Below are positions 9,485 through 18,977 of a stretch of 64,000 bases of DNA, piece by piece. The notes under the pieces were generated by a model. That model did no database searches, was not told the origin of the DNA, and saw nothing but the letters and a program-made list of their open reading frames with translations. The stretch is taken from positions 219,309 through 283,308 of the forward strand of contig NZ_KE384439.1 of assembly GCF_000425725.1 (NCBI RefSeq), in the 5' to 3' direction. The DNA is from Halomonas halocynthiae DSM 14573 (GTDB taxonomy: Bacteria; Pseudomonadota; Gammaproteobacteria; Pseudomonadales; Halomonadaceae). The number at the start of each line of letters is the position of its first letter. The stretch's first letter is position 1. A program made the translations under genes and the position numbers.

Positions 9485-11539
9485 TCAGCTGACGCGCTGA
9501 CCTGGTTCGGCACCCGAGTCGGGAGACAGCAGATAAATGCCGTCATTCTCGACAGACCCGCCGCCAGCAGCCAGAACCATGCCTTCGGAGACACCAAAGC
9601 GCATTTTGCGCGGGGCAAGGTTGGCGACCATTACTGTGAGGCGGCCCTCTAGCGCTTCTGGCGCATACGCAGAGCGAATGCCGGCGAAGACGTTGCGGGT
9701 TTCGCCGCCTAGATCCAGCGTTAGCTGGAGGAGTTTATCAGCGCCTTCTACGTACTCAGCTTTGACAATACGCACCACGCGCAGATCAAGCTTGGCAAAG
9801 TCGTCAACGTTAATCTGCTCGGCAATCGGGTTGTCAGCTAGCGGCCCACGAGGGGTCTCTTTGAGTTTTTGCTCTTCCACGAGATCCTCCTTGGATGCGT
9901 CGATCATGGCGACGATCCGGTCATTTTCGACACGCGTCATCAAGGGTTTGAACTTGGCAATGCTGTGGTTCAGTAGCGGCTGTTGGCGGCTGTCCCAGTC
10001 GAGGCTGTCGAGCTTCATGAATGCACGAGCGCCTTCGGCCATTGCTGGTACCACGGGAGCCAAGTAGACCATCAGCTGGCGGAACAGGTTGATGCCCACA
10101 GAACAGATATCAAGCACCTGTTGCTGCTTACCCTCTTGCTTGGCCAGCACCCAGGGTTCAGCGTCAGCGATGTAGGTGTTGGCCTCGTCGGCCAGTGTCA
10201 TGATGCAGCGCATTGCGCGGCTGAACTCGCGGGCCTCGTAGTGATCGGCAATTTCGTCGCCAGCGGCAACGAATCGCGCCAACATTTCTGGCTCGGCACA
10301 CGCGGCGGAGAGTTTGCTGTCGCCAAGTTTTTTGACAAAGCCAGCGCAACGGCTAGCGATGTTGACCACCTTCCCGACCAAGTCGGCATTGACTCGTTGA
10401 GCAAAGTCGTCGAGGTTAAGATCCAGGTCATCGATACCCGCGGTTAGTTTGGCGGCAAAGTAGTAGCGCAGGTATTCGGGATTGAGCTGCTCGGCGTAAG
10501 TCGATGCCTTGATGAAGGTGCCGCGAGACTTAGACATCTTGGCACCGTTAACAGTAACAAAGCCGTGGCAGTTAATTGCCGTGGGAGTGCGGAGGTTGGC
10601 ACCGCGTAGCATGGCTGGCCAGAATAGGGCATGGAAGTAGACGATATCTTTGCCGATAAAGTGGTATACCTCAGCATCGGAGCCTTCCTGCCAGTACTCG
10701 TCGAAGTTGAGACCTTCACGCTCACACAAGTTCTTGAAGCTGGCTAGGTAGCCGATGGGCGCGTCGAGCCACACATAGAAAAACTTGCCTGGCGCATCAG
10801 GAATCTCGAAGCCGAAATAAGGCGCATCGCGGGAAATATCCCACTCGTTGAAGCCAGACTCGAACCATTCCATCAGTTTGTTGCGGATGGAGGGCTGAAC
10901 GTGACCATCGTTGATCCAACCCTGCAGAAAATCAGCGAAGTCGGGCAACTTGAAGAAGTAGTGAGTTGAGCTTCTGACTTCTGGTGTGGCACCGGAAATG
11001 GCAGAGACGGGGTTGATCAGCTCGGCTGGCGTGTAAATCGTGCCGCAGGCTTCACAATTGTCGCCGTATTGTCCGTCAGCATGGCACTTTGGGCAGGTGC
11101 CTTTGATGAAGCGGTCAGCCAGAAAAATGCCTTTGAGTGGGTCGTACATCTGTTCGATGTCACGGGTGGCAATATGGCCCTTTTCGCGTAGCCGAGTGTA
11201 GATCAACTCGCTGAAATAACGGTTTTCTTCGGCATGGGTAGAGTGATAGTTATCGAAACTTACCCCAAACGTGGCGAAATCGTTTTGGTGTTCACGGGAA
11301 ACGCGGTCGATCAGTGCTTCAGGGCTGATGCCTTCTTGTTCGGCACGCAACATGATGGCGGTACCATGCGCGTCGTCGGCGCATACGTAGTGACACTGTT
11401 GCCCGCGACTCTTCTGGAAGCGTACCCAAATATCGGTCTGAACATATTCCAGCATGTGGCCCAGGTGAATAGAGCCATTAGCCGAGGGAAGGGCGCTGGT
11501 AACCAGAATTTTACGTGGATCACGGACGGTGTTGGACAT
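9485..11539 (-). CDS. metG: methionyl-tRNA synthetase
   Basis: Class I aminoacyl-tRNA synthetase that charges tRNA-Met in the cytosol. The 684-residue product has the HIGH-type motif SIHLGHMLE near the N-terminus, a zinc-binding knuckle ([18 protein letters not shown]), the KMSKS loop (AKMSKSRG) and a C-terminal EMAP-II-like tRNA-binding domain ([12 protein letters not shown] onward), which mediates dimerisation. Length is normal for this form. It lies between thiI and rnfA on the same strand. Confidence 0.98.
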   Translation of the reverse strand: MSNTVRDPRKILVTSALPSANGSIHLGHMLEYVQTDIWVRFQKSRGQQCHYVCADDAHGTAIMLRAEQEGISPEALIDRVSREHQNDFATFGVSFDNYHSTHAEENRYFSELIYTRLREKGHIATRDIEQMYDPLKGIFLADRFIKGTCPKCHADGQYGDNCEACGTIYTPAELINPVSAISGATPEVRSSTHYFFKLPDFADFLQGWINDGHVQPSIRNKLMEWFESGFNEWDISRDAPYFGFEIPDAPGKFFYVWLDAPIGYLASFKNLCEREGLNFDEYWQEGSDAEVYHFIGKDIVYFHALFWPAMLRGANLRTPTAINCHGFVTVNGAKMSKSRGTFIKASTYAEQLNPEYLRYYFAAKLTAGIDDLDLNLDDFAQRVNADLVGKVVNIASRCAGFVKKLGDSKLSAACAEPEMLARFVAAGDEIADHYEAREFSRAMRCIMTLADEANTYIADAEPWVLAKQEGKQQQVLDICSVGINLFRQLMVYLAPVVPAMAEGARAFMKLDSLDWDSRQQPLLNHSIAKFKPLMTRVENDRIVAMIDASKEDLVEEQKLKETPRGPLADNPIAEQINVDDFAKLDLRVVRIVKAEYVEGADKLLQLTLDLGGETRNVFAGIRSAYAPEALEGRLTVMVANLAPRKMRFGVSEGMVLAAGGGSVENDGIYLLSPDSGAEPGQRVS

Positions 11540-11667
11540 GATGACTCAGAGGTTCCCGAGAAAGGTAAGTGGGTATAAAACAATGGCCATAATTGTATCT
11601 GGGATCAACGTTTGCTGCATCTGAACGCCGACACAAGACACACAGGAGGGCTGAGGGTCGGTGACGT

Positions 11668-13143
11668 TCAGTATGTAAAAATACCAATACCCGGGTAGCC
11701 CTGGTCAGCCAAATGAGCGGCTTGCAGGCGGCTCATTACGCCGTTTTCACAATACAACAGGTAGTCGCGGCCATCGGGCAGCTTAGCAAGGCGTTCGGCC
11801 AGATCGAAAAATGGGATGGTCAGCACGTCAGCGTTGGCAACCACTAACGGAGAGGTTTCAGACTCGCTTGCTGGGCGAATATCGATGATACAGGGCGCTT
11901 GGCACTCAGCCAGTGTGTCGAAGGTCACCGTGGGCGGTTGGTATAACGCGGGGCGCCTGGTCGCGTGTGTGTGCGTGTCAGTGACTAGCTTGTCGACGCG
12001 CGTGGTGACTGCGTTTTCCAGTGCTGCCGCCAGAATGCCAGACGTGAGCTGGGCTTCGGCGGCCTCGACATCGCCAGGTTTAGCGTTAACCTGGGGGCGT
12101 TTTGAAGTTGCACCACAGTACTCGGGCATGTGTTCGGCAAAACTTGCGGTGCCAAGTGTGCGTGCTGTGTCGATGATGGCTTGTTTATCGTCGGCAATTA
12201 GCGGGCGCAAGATGGGTAAATGGCTGGCGCGGTCGATAACGCTGAGGTTGGCCAGCGTTTGGCTTGACACTTGAGCCAGTGCGTCACCGGTAATTAGCGC
12301 AGGAATTTTCGCCTGTTGAGCTAACTGGCTGGCGGCTTGAACCATCAGCCGTTTGAGCACCACACTCATCAGCCCGTCAGGAACCTGGCGCTGAATGTCG
12401 GCGACCACGGCTTCGAAAGGCACTGAGACAAAATACACATGATGCGAGGCCCCATAGCGGCGCCACAGGTAGGATATGACGTCGTGTACACCAGCCTCAT
12501 GTGCGGGCCCGCCGAGATTAAAAAACAAAAAATGTGTCTTAATGCCGCGTCGCATCATGCGCCATGCGGCTACGGGTGAATCATAACCGCCAGAAACCAG
12601 CGCCAGTGCTTGGCCTTGAACGCCAAGTGGATAGCCGCCAACGGCTGGGTGGCGCTCACGAATCAGCTGTAAGCGATCATCGTTGATGGTGATGGGTACA
12701 TCAACCTGCGGGTTGCGCAGGTTGACGCTGGACCCAGGGCTAGCAGTCAGCAATGCAGCACCTAAGTAGCGTTCGAGCTCGGGCGAGCTAAAATCATGAT
12801 CGTGGCCACTGCGTTTAACGCTGACGCGAAACTGTTTGCCGCAGAGGCTGTCGGCCCAATACGCCACGACGAGATCACGGGTGGCCTCAAATGACTGGTA
12901 TGTTTGTATATCAACGCGCTGGACTTCATGTACACCAGGAATGCGGGTCAGCATGTCGGTCAAGGTCGTGCTTGGTGTTACGCGGTGTAATCGCAGGTGA
13001 TCCCAAGCGTCCTTGACCCGCGCGCTAGCATCGTGGCGACGTACGATAGTGCGTATATTGCTGGCTAGATGGCGGCTCATGTTACGACGCACAGGGCGTG
13101 ACTTGATCATGATTTCCGGCGAGAATTTGAGCAGATAAGACAT
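11668..13143 (-). CDS. thiI: tRNA 4-thiouridine synthase / thiamine thiazole sulfur transferase with rhodanese domain
   Basis: Adds sulfur to U8 of tRNA and donates sulfur for the thiamine thiazole. The 491-residue product has the N-terminal ferredoxin-like and THUMP region, the PP-loop SGGYDSP (about 184-190), a conserved Cys343 in EYCGATS (equivalent to E. coli Cys344) and a C-terminal rhodanese domain with the persulfide Cys465 in LLYCENGVMS. The four-domain, rhodanese-bearing form is typical of gammaproteobacteria. A 128-base gap separates it from metG downstream. Confidence 0.97.
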   Translation of the reverse strand: MSYLLKFSPEIMIKSRPVRRNMSRHLASNIRTIVRRHDASARVKDAWDHLRLHRVTPSTTLTDMLTRIPGVHEVQRVDIQTYQSFEATRDLVVAYWADSLCGKQFRVSVKRSGHDHDFSSPELERYLGAALLTASPGSSVNLRNPQVDVPITINDDRLQLIRERHPAVGGYPLGVQGQALALVSGGYDSPVAAWRMMRRGIKTHFLFFNLGGPAHEAGVHDVISYLWRRYGASHHVYFVSVPFEAVVADIQRQVPDGLMSVVLKRLMVQAASQLAQQAKIPALITGDALAQVSSQTLANLSVIDRASHLPILRPLIADDKQAIIDTARTLGTASFAEHMPEYCGATSKRPQVNAKPGDVEAAEAQLTSGILAAALENAVTTRVDKLVTDTHTHATRRPALYQPPTVTFDTLAECQAPCIIDIRPASESETSPLVVANADVLTIPFFDLAERLAKLPDGRDYLLYCENGVMSRLQAAHLADQGYPGIGIFTY

Positions 13144-13289
13144 ACAGGGGTACGACCAACAAAGTAATAGGGCGTAATATTAACATTTTCGATTACTGCC
13201 AGCTGCATGGTATTCGTCCCTTTTGATGCATTGGAACGTCGTCTGTGCTGGTTTGTCTGGTGGGTATTAGCCAATAAGGGAGAAATATT

Positions 13290-14312
13290 ATGTGTACTCG
13301 GGTCATCTGGCCAGACGCCAATGGAGCGGTTCTGGTAGGGCGCAATATGGACTTCCACAAAGACTTGGCGACTAATCTGTGGACCCAGCCGCGTGGTATT
13401 CGCCGCGACGATGGTGTTAGTGGTGAGCTGACCTGGACGTCAAAGTACGGCAGTGTTATTACCACGGCGTTTGATCTGATGTCGGTGGATGGTCTTAATG
13501 AAGCAGGGCTGGCTGGCCATATACTGTGGTTGGCTGAGTCTACCTACGCCGCAGCAGAGACTTCACGTACTCAATTGAGCCAAGCCGTGTGGCTGCAATA
13601 TTTTCTGGATAACTTTTCTACCGTGGCGGAGGCGGTGGCCTGGGTAGCTGAAACGAATGTGCAAGTCGTGCAGATGGCTGACCCAACGGGCGGCAAGCCG
13701 CCGACGATACATCTGGCGCTCGATGACGCTACTGGCGACTCAGCAATTATTGAGTATATTGATGGCCAGCCTCGTGTTTATCACAGTCGTGATTATCGCG
13801 TGATGACCAATTCACCAACATTTGACCAGCAAATCGAGCTGGTCAAAACGTTTGAGGGGCTGGGTGGTGATAAACCGCTGCCGGGCTCCACCTTGGCCAG
13901 TGACCGTTTTGCACGTGCCTCTTATTACTTAAGTCGACTGAGTCAGCCGACGACTCAGCTGGACGGTATTGCTGCCATGTTCAGCGTTATTCGTAATGCT
14001 GCTCAACCGTTTCGCCAGCCTGACCCGGGCAAGCCTGATGCGTCGCAAACCATTTGGCAGAGCGTGAGCGATCTGACAAATCGACGCGTTGTTTTTGAGT
14101 CCACCACGCGTCCCAATATTGTGTGGATGGACCTGGAGAAGATGGACTTCAGCGAAGGCAGTCCGCAACTCAAACTGGACCTCGTTGAGGAGCTGCGGCT
14201 GGAAGATGGGCTGGCGGGTAATGTAACCCAAAAGTTTGAAGATAAGGGGCCGATGACTTTTCTGTCGATGGCCATGCTTCAGCAGCTTGAGGCGGGTGTC
14301 GTAACACCATGA
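13290..14312 (+). CDS. linear amide C-N hydrolase (penicillin V acylase/bile salt hydrolase family), cytosolic
   Basis: A 340-residue N-terminal-nucleophile hydrolase of the choloylglycine hydrolase family, which cleaves amide bonds in penicillin V, conjugated bile salts or acyl-homoserine lactones. Catalytic residues match standard numbering: Cys2 directly after the start Met, Arg18 and Asp21 (GRNMDF), and the Asn of VMTNSPTFDQQ. There is no signal peptide, so removal of Met1 alone would expose the nucleophile in the cytosol. It has a good SD (aaggga). It is divergent from thiI and followed by a strong bidirectional terminator. Natural substrate unknown; a marine/halophilic bacterium is more likely to use it on N-acyl amides than on bile salts. 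Confidence 0.9.
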   Translation: MCTRVIWPDANGAVLVGRNMDFHKDLATNLWTQPRGIRRDDGVSGELTWTSKYGSVITTAFDLMSVDGLNEAGLAGHILWLAESTYAAAETSRTQLSQAVWLQYFLDNFSTVAEAVAWVAETNVQVVQMADPTGGKPPTIHLALDDATGDSAIIEYIDGQPRVYHSRDYRVMTNSPTFDQQIELVKTFEGLGGDKPLPGSTLASDRFARASYYLSRLSQPTTQLDGIAAMFSVIRNAAQPFRQPDPGKPDASQTIWQSVSDLTNRRVVFESTTRPNIVWMDLEKMDFSEGSPQLKLDLVEELRLEDGLAGNVTQKFEDKGPMTFLSMAMLQQLEAGVVTP

Positions 14313-14355
14313 GCCATAAGTAAATGCTGTAGATAAATGCCAGAGATAACGACTA

Positions 14356-14394
14356 AAACACAGAGACCCGCCATCTTGGCGGGTCTCTGTGTTT
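14356..14394. terminator. strong bidirectional terminator
   Basis: A perfect 17-bp inverted repeat (14356-14372 with 14378-14394) with loop atctt. The core is GC-rich, the right arm ends in gttt and the left arm begins with aaaa, so it can stop transcription from the hydrolase gene (+) and from the convergent small gene (-). Confidence 0.85.
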
Positions 14395-14409
14395 CGTCAC
14401 AAGGTTGGA

Positions 14410-14691
14410 TTAGTAAAGTGCTTGTTCTTCATTAACCACTTCTTTGAGCAGCTCAAGAAATAGCCGGTCAGCCTCGGAGTGATCAGCAGGGTCCTCAGGA
14501 ATGTGGATGCTGGTAATATCGGAAATTTCGCTGGCGACCCGTGTCATTACATCTTTCTGGTTATCTTCTGCTAAGTGTTTTCTGGCTACGTCAAGCGCCT
14601 GTTCAAGTACTTGCGGGTCTTGTAGGAGTTTGCGAATAAATTCACTCAGCTCATTGATCACACGAGTTTTCTGAATCTGTGATGAGGACAT
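14410..14691 (-). CDS. small hypothetical acidic protein
   Basis: A 93-residue soluble, acidic protein that I do not recognise. It appears mostly helical (VINELSEFIRKLLQDPQVLEQALDVARKH, then VASEISDI), with no membrane span, cysteine pair or known motif. The ATG at 14691 is preferred because AGGAG lies about seven bases upstream; earlier in-frame starts run back into the preceding CDF gene. It is the last gene before the strong terminator and the fourth of the run rdgC, acyltransferase, CDF exporter, small protein, with 107 bases separating it from the CDF gene, so it may have its own promoter. Confidence 0.7.
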   Translation of the reverse strand: MSSSQIQKTRVINELSEFIRKLLQDPQVLEQALDVARKHLAEDNQKDVMTRVASEISDITSIHIPEDPADHSEADRLFLELLKEVVNEEQALY

Positions 14692-14798
14692 GTTGAGCTC
14701 CTGGTTGTTTTCTGAGCAGCGCTTCGCTACATGAAATGAGTCACTGATGGGCATGTTATAGAGGATTAGCTGGGACGATAGCATGTTTGGTGACAGGG

Positions 14799-15974
14799 TC
14801 ATGCATCATTGACCGTTCCCTGCCACAGTTGCAACTGGCCCATCCACTCCAGTTCGGAGGCGGCGTTGCGCAGCGTTAGCGTCATGGTGTCAAGGTTTGA
14901 GGGAGGCTGGCTTTCTGGTACAAACAGGGTGATATCGATGCGCTCGTCAATATAGTGCAGGTTGATATCAATACGTTGCTGCCAAATCGCATAGGTCTGC
15001 CACACGTTGTCTAGTTGACGTTCGACGTCATTGCGTAAAGGCAGGTCAGCACCGACGTCGATGTCTGGTGCTCCAGTATCGTCCTGGGGGTCAATATGAA
15101 AGGTGACATCGGTGACTTTGGGGTAGGTTTTGTACAGGCGGCGACACACGGCATTGCCGATGCCATGAGCCTCCGACACAGTAACCCGTGGTGCTACGAC
15201 AATATGCAAATCGAGTAATACGTCGCTGCCTACGTTGCGAGTGCGCAGGTCATGGACACCGTGAACACCTGGGACCGCGCTGGCAATATCGAGTAATGCC
15301 TGCTGCTCCTCGGGGGGCAGGGCAGTATCGACAAGCTCGCGGCTGGACTCCCACATTAGCCTTACGCCAACATGACCAATCATCAGGCCGACTATCAAGG
15401 CGGCAACGGTGTCTGCCCAGCCTGCGCCCAGCTGGGCGCCAATCAGCCCAATCAATACCGCCACGGTTGATAGGGCGTCAGAACGTGAATGCCAAGCGTT
15501 GGCCTCAAGCAGCGAGGAGTTAACTTCTCTGGCGACGCGTAAGGTGAAGCGAAAGATCCACTCTTTGGATAGTACCCCGATAACAGCAAGGCCAATTGCC
15601 CAATAACCCGGGGTGTTGACGGCTTGATCAGCAAGCAGATTTTCCAGACTGGACCACGCAATAGCACCGGCAACGAAAATCAGCATGCTACCCAGCAGCA
15701 GGGTGGCTAGCGTTTCGATGCGGCCATGCCCGTAAGGGTGGTCGTTGTCAGGCTCCTGGCGGCCATAGTGTGTTGCGGCCAGCACGAAAATATCGGTCAC
15801 TAAGTCAGAGAAAGAGTGGATGGCATCGGCGATCAGGGCGGCAGAACCGACCAGCGAGCCAGTAATCAGCTTGGCTATGCCAATGACTAGGTCAATGCCT
15901 GCGCCAAGCAAGGTGGCGCGATGGGCTTTACGTGTGTTCTGTAAACGTTGCTGTGCTGTTGTTTGTGTGCCCAT
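14799..15974 (-). CDS. cation diffusion facilitator (CDF) family metal transporter
   Basis: Inner-membrane divalent metal/proton antiporter, probably exporting Zn, Fe, Mn or Co. The 391-residue protein has about six spans and the two metal-site motifs of the family: DAIHSFSDLVTD in helix II and HSRSDALSTV in helix V, giving HxxxD at both positions. A cytosolic C-terminal domain follows (GVHGVHDLRTRNVGSDVLLDLHI, with later His residues). The C-terminal tail is about 100 residues longer than in E. coli FieF. Metal specificity is not readable. 29 bases downstream of the acyltransferase gene. Confidence 0.92.
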   Translation of the reverse strand: MGTQTTAQQRLQNTRKAHRATLLGAGIDLVIGIAKLITGSLVGSAALIADAIHSFSDLVTDIFVLAATHYGRQEPDNDHPYGHGRIETLATLLLGSMLIFVAGAIAWSSLENLLADQAVNTPGYWAIGLAVIGVLSKEWIFRFTLRVAREVNSSLLEANAWHSRSDALSTVAVLIGLIGAQLGAGWADTVAALIVGLMIGHVGVRLMWESSRELVDTALPPEEQQALLDIASAVPGVHGVHDLRTRNVGSDVLLDLHIVVAPRVTVSEAHGIGNAVCRRLYKTYPKVTDVTFHIDPQDDTGAPDIDVGADLPLRNDVERQLDNVWQTYAIWQQRIDINLHYIDERIDITLFVPESQPPSNLDTMTLTLRNAASELEWMGQLQLWQGTVNDA

Positions 15975-16003
15975 TGAGGTGCTGCTCTCTCATCAACGGT
16001 AAG

Positions 16004-17242
16004 TTATAGGTTGGCTTGCTCTGACGCACCAGGGGTGAGCGCAGGGCGGCTATTGGCATGAGATTTGACAGGGTTGGCGTACTGGGCGAGCCAAAGAGGT
16101 TGAAGTGACGTTGGAACGGCATCAAGCCGCGCTTTGAAACGCATTCGATCAGCGTGAGTAATCGCGCTTGTATCCACCAGCTCCGGGGCATCACCGAGGG
16201 CCTCAAGGGCCAAGTAGTGACTGGGAAACAGCTCATAGCCTTGTAGTACTTGGCGATCGATTTCGGCCGCGACCTCTTCAGCGCTATTATGGTTGGCATC
16301 TAGAGGGGTGCCAAAACGCAGCATTACACGCCCTTTGTGGCCGGTGATGCCAGCGACGATGGACTGGATGTCTTCAAAATCCTGCTTTTCATAGTTTCCG
16401 CTACGCTGAACGGCATCAAGTTCACGTGCTTTCTGTATATCGCAGGGGTCGTATTCGTAGCTGATTGATACCGGAACTAGGCGTAACTCGGCTACGGCGT
16501 CGCCAATGCTTGCTGTGCGATCGTTGCGGCGGCGGTCCATGGTGATCATTTTGATGATGGCGGGGTCGGTGCAGTCAATGCCATCTTTGGCGCGGCCTTC
16601 GCGCTGAGCCATCCAGATGGAATGGTTGTCTGCGGTGATTGAGTGGCGAATATAGGCAGAAAGCGACTGATAAGCAGCCAGCATAGCGCGTTTGCCTCGC
16701 GAGCTGCGCGGCACAATAAAGCTTTTGTTAAGCCGCATAAGATCAGTGACGTAAGGTTTCTTGAGTAGGTTGTCACCGATGGCTATGCGTACCGTGTCGC
16801 GCCCAGACAAGTAAAGCGCGTAGTTGACAAAAGCGGGGTCCAGTGAGATGTCGCGGTGGTTGCCAATAAACAGGTAAGCGGTATCGGCCTTGAGCTCGCC
16901 TAAGGCATCAAGTCCTTCTACCGAAAAGCTGTCGGTTGTGGTGCGTATCATACGCTGCATGTAGCTGGCGATGCGGCTTTGAAACTCACTGATGGTGTGA
17001 ACGTTACGTATTTCTCTGCGCACAACGAGACTGGCCAGAGCCCGTGCCACACGCGGCATCAGCCGAGCCAAGCGTGGCAGCCGGTATTGGGTCAGTGCGT
17101 CAAGCAGCTCAGGGTCGTGGGCCAGGCGTGCTAATACCTCGGCAACTTCGTTGTCATGGTATGGCCGAATTGCTGCAAACGGATCCTGCTCGTGGTCCGT
17201 CGTCTCGGTGTGGCTGAGGTTGTTGTTTCTATCGCTGTTCAT
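16004..17242 (-). CDS. 1-acylglycerol-3-phosphate acyltransferase-like (PlsC/LPLAT family) protein
   Basis: A 412-residue acyltransferase of the LPLAT superfamily. Motif I appears as GNHRDISLDPAF (the usual NHx4D with Arg in the second position), a motif II-like region as FIVPRSSRGKRAM, and motif III as WMAQREGRAKDG. No clear membrane span is visible and the protein is longer than PlsC, with N- and C-terminal extensions, so it resembles the less studied glycerol acyltransferases of marine gammaproteobacteria. Probable role in phospholipid or storage-lipid acylation; substrate unknown. 25 bases after rdgC on the same strand. Confidence 0.8.
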   Translation of the reverse strand: MNSDRNNNLSHTETTDHEQDPFAAIRPYHDNEVAEVLARLAHDPELLDALTQYRLPRLARLMPRVARALASLVVRREIRNVHTISEFQSRIASYMQRMIRTTTDSFSVEGLDALGELKADTAYLFIGNHRDISLDPAFVNYALYLSGRDTVRIAIGDNLLKKPYVTDLMRLNKSFIVPRSSRGKRAMLAAYQSLSAYIRHSITADNHSIWMAQREGRAKDGIDCTDPAIIKMITMDRRRNDRTASIGDAVAELRLVPVSISYEYDPCDIQKARELDAVQRSGNYEKQDFEDIQSIVAGITGHKGRVMLRFGTPLDANHNSAEEVAAEIDRQVLQGYELFPSHYLALEALGDAPELVDTSAITHADRMRFKARLDAVPTSLQPLWLAQYANPVKSHANSRPALTPGASEQANL

Positions 17243-17267
17243 GGTGTGCTTGTTGCGCCATTATCGA

Positions 17268-18224
17268 TCATGCGGAATGGGAGGTGGGCTGCGTGGTCGC
17301 TTGAGGCGTTGTCTGCGAGCTGGCCTCGCCGCCGAGCCAGGTCACCAGTCTTTCGATACTTTCCCCGAGTGCTTGGGTCATTAGCAGAAAATCGGTTTCC
17401 AAGCGTACTAAGGCATCATCGCCGTCGTCTGACTGAGAGGCTTCGTCGATCAGGGTGTCATCAAAACGCAACGATTTGACCGCCAAGTCATCGTGCAGCA
17501 CAAAGCTGAGCCGTCCTTCGAGTCCCAGTGCCAGTTTGCTGGCCTGGCGCCCGCTTTCCAATAGTTGCTGGATTTCATCGCTATCCAGTTCTATTTGACG
17601 AGCACGCAGCACACCCTCATCACCTTTGGCTTTAAGCTCGACCTGGTCGCCAAGCACCATGTCTTGTGGGCGCGAGCCAATGTCACCAAGCCAGGTTGTC
17701 ATGGCGCGTATGGGGAGTGTTTGAGTGGCCAGTGGCGTGACCTTTAAGCTACCCAGTGTTTCGCGAAGCAGGTCGAGAACTTCCTCAGCACGCTTGCGGC
17801 TGCCGGTGTTAATCGCGATCAGCGACCGGGTTGTATCCCACCACAAATCAACTTTTTGGCTGCGTACAAAAGCGCGAGGCAGTAACTCGTCGTAGATTTG
17901 TTCTTTAAGGGCAAGTTTTTCCTGACGGCGTAATTTGCGACCTTCGCTAGTCTCGATGGTGCTGGTGCGCTCCTCGAGCTCTTCGCGCACTACCGCTGCT
18001 GGAAGTAAGCGCTCCTGACGCAGTGCTGTCATCAAACGCTGGCCCTGAAGCTCATGCAGTAACTGATGCCCCGCACGACCTGCGGGAGGGCACCAGCCGA
18101 GTCGTCTTGGCTCACTTCCACCCAGTGGGCGAAATGCCTGTGCGTTGAGGGCCTCTTCAAAGGCCGCCGTATCCAGCTGTGGCGCGCCGTGTAGGCGGTA
18201 AAGATGCAAGTGCTTGAACCACAT
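17268..18224 (-). CDS. rdgC: recombination-associated protein RdgC
   Basis: A nucleoid-associated, ring-forming DNA-binding protein that restrains RecA. The 318-residue product begins MWFKHLHLYRLHG, as in E. coli RdgC, and carries the family blocks LGWCPPAGRAG, RQEKLALKEQIYDELLPRAF and LWWDTTRSLIAINTGSRKRAEEVL. The ATG at 18224 is chosen over an upstream TTG because it gives the conserved N-terminus. First gene of a minus-strand run with the acyltransferase and CDF genes. Confidence 0.95.
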   Translation of the reverse strand: MWFKHLHLYRLHGAPQLDTAAFEEALNAQAFRPLGGSEPRRLGWCPPAGRAGHQLLHELQGQRLMTALRQERLLPAAVVREELEERTSTIETSEGRKLRRQEKLALKEQIYDELLPRAFVRSQKVDLWWDTTRSLIAINTGSRKRAEEVLDLLRETLGSLKVTPLATQTLPIRAMTTWLGDIGSRPQDMVLGDQVELKAKGDEGVLRARQIELDSDEIQQLLESGRQASKLALGLEGRLSFVLHDDLAVKSLRFDDTLIDEASQSDDGDDALVRLETDFLLMTQALGESIERLVTWLGGEASSQTTPQATTQPTSHSA

Positions 18225-18430
18225 GAAGCATTTCCCAGCAAACAAAATAGGGAGGCATTATGGCTAATGGTGGGCAGGGGTGCCAGCAGTGAGACCATAT
18301 TGGTTACCGAGATATGGGTATATTAAAACTCCCGTTTGAATATCTGCTCGCGTGCTGGCTAGAATCGCTGAGTGCCAAGATTTTATTCACGCGTTAATGC
18401 AAGCTTTGATAACTGTGTAGAGAAAATATT

Positions 18431-18853
18431 ATGAAAACGTCTGTGACGACTGTTACGCCGATTCGTGTTCGTGGCTACCACCTGGATGGGTATGGCCACG
18501 TTAATAATGCGCGTTATCTGGAATTTCTGGAGGAGGGACGTTGGGGGTATTTCGATGAACGCCCTGAGCTATTTGAGGTGGTTAAACGCGCTGGCGTGGC
18601 TTTTGTTGCGGTTAACCTTAATATTGATTATCGCCGTGCAGCAGTAGAGGGTGACGACCTACAGATTGAGACCCGCTTGGCTGAGCTGGGAACGCGTAGC
18701 GCTCGAATGCATCAGGGTATTCGTCGCGCCAACGACGGCAAGCTAGTTTCCAGCGCCGATGTGACTTTTGTGCTGCTGGATGTGGCCGCCAATAAAGCGG
18801 TTCCTGTCGACGGGGCACTGCGAGAGGCGTTGATGCCTTTGGTGATGGAATAG
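18431..18853 (+). CDS. acyl-CoA thioesterase, hotdog fold (YbgC/4HBT family)
   Basis: A 140-residue single hotdog-domain thioesterase, presumably hydrolysing an acyl-CoA in the cytosol. The N-terminal active-site segment is HLDGYGHVNNARYLEFLEEG, matching the Asp/GHVNN signature of the 4-hydroxybenzoyl-CoA thioesterase family. The rest of the domain (NLNIDYRRAAVEGDDL, then RSARMHQGI) is complete. It precedes gyrA by 124 bases, with a gyrA promoter candidate in the gap, and is probably transcribed separately. Confidence 0.85.
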   Translation: MKTSVTTVTPIRVRGYHLDGYGHVNNARYLEFLEEGRWGYFDERPELFEVVKRAGVAFVAVNLNIDYRRAAVEGDDLQIETRLAELGTRSARMHQGIRRANDGKLVSSADVTFVLLDVAANKAVPVDGALREALMPLVME

Positions 18854-18895
18854 TCCGCTGTGAATAGCCCGCTGCCTTTGCATCGCTTGGGGTGG

Positions 18896-18940
18896 TATGA
18901 TGTGACGCTGTTATTGCGCCAAATGTCACGCTTGCGTGAC
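18896..18940 (+). promoter_or_regulatory. gyrA promoter -10 candidate with downstream palindrome
   Basis: A tatgat box (18896-18901, preceded by gg) has only a weak -35 match about 17 bases upstream. Downstream is a perfect 7-bp palindrome with a 2-base spacer (18925-18931 and 18934-18940), flanked by direct copies of gcgccaa at 18916-18922 and 18941-18947. The position suits an operator or leader hairpin for gyrA; weak -35 regions are common in relaxation-stimulated gyrase promoters. Confidence 0.4.
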
Positions 18941-18977
18941 GCGCCAACCTGTTGCAGTGCAAAGGATTCGACGACCC

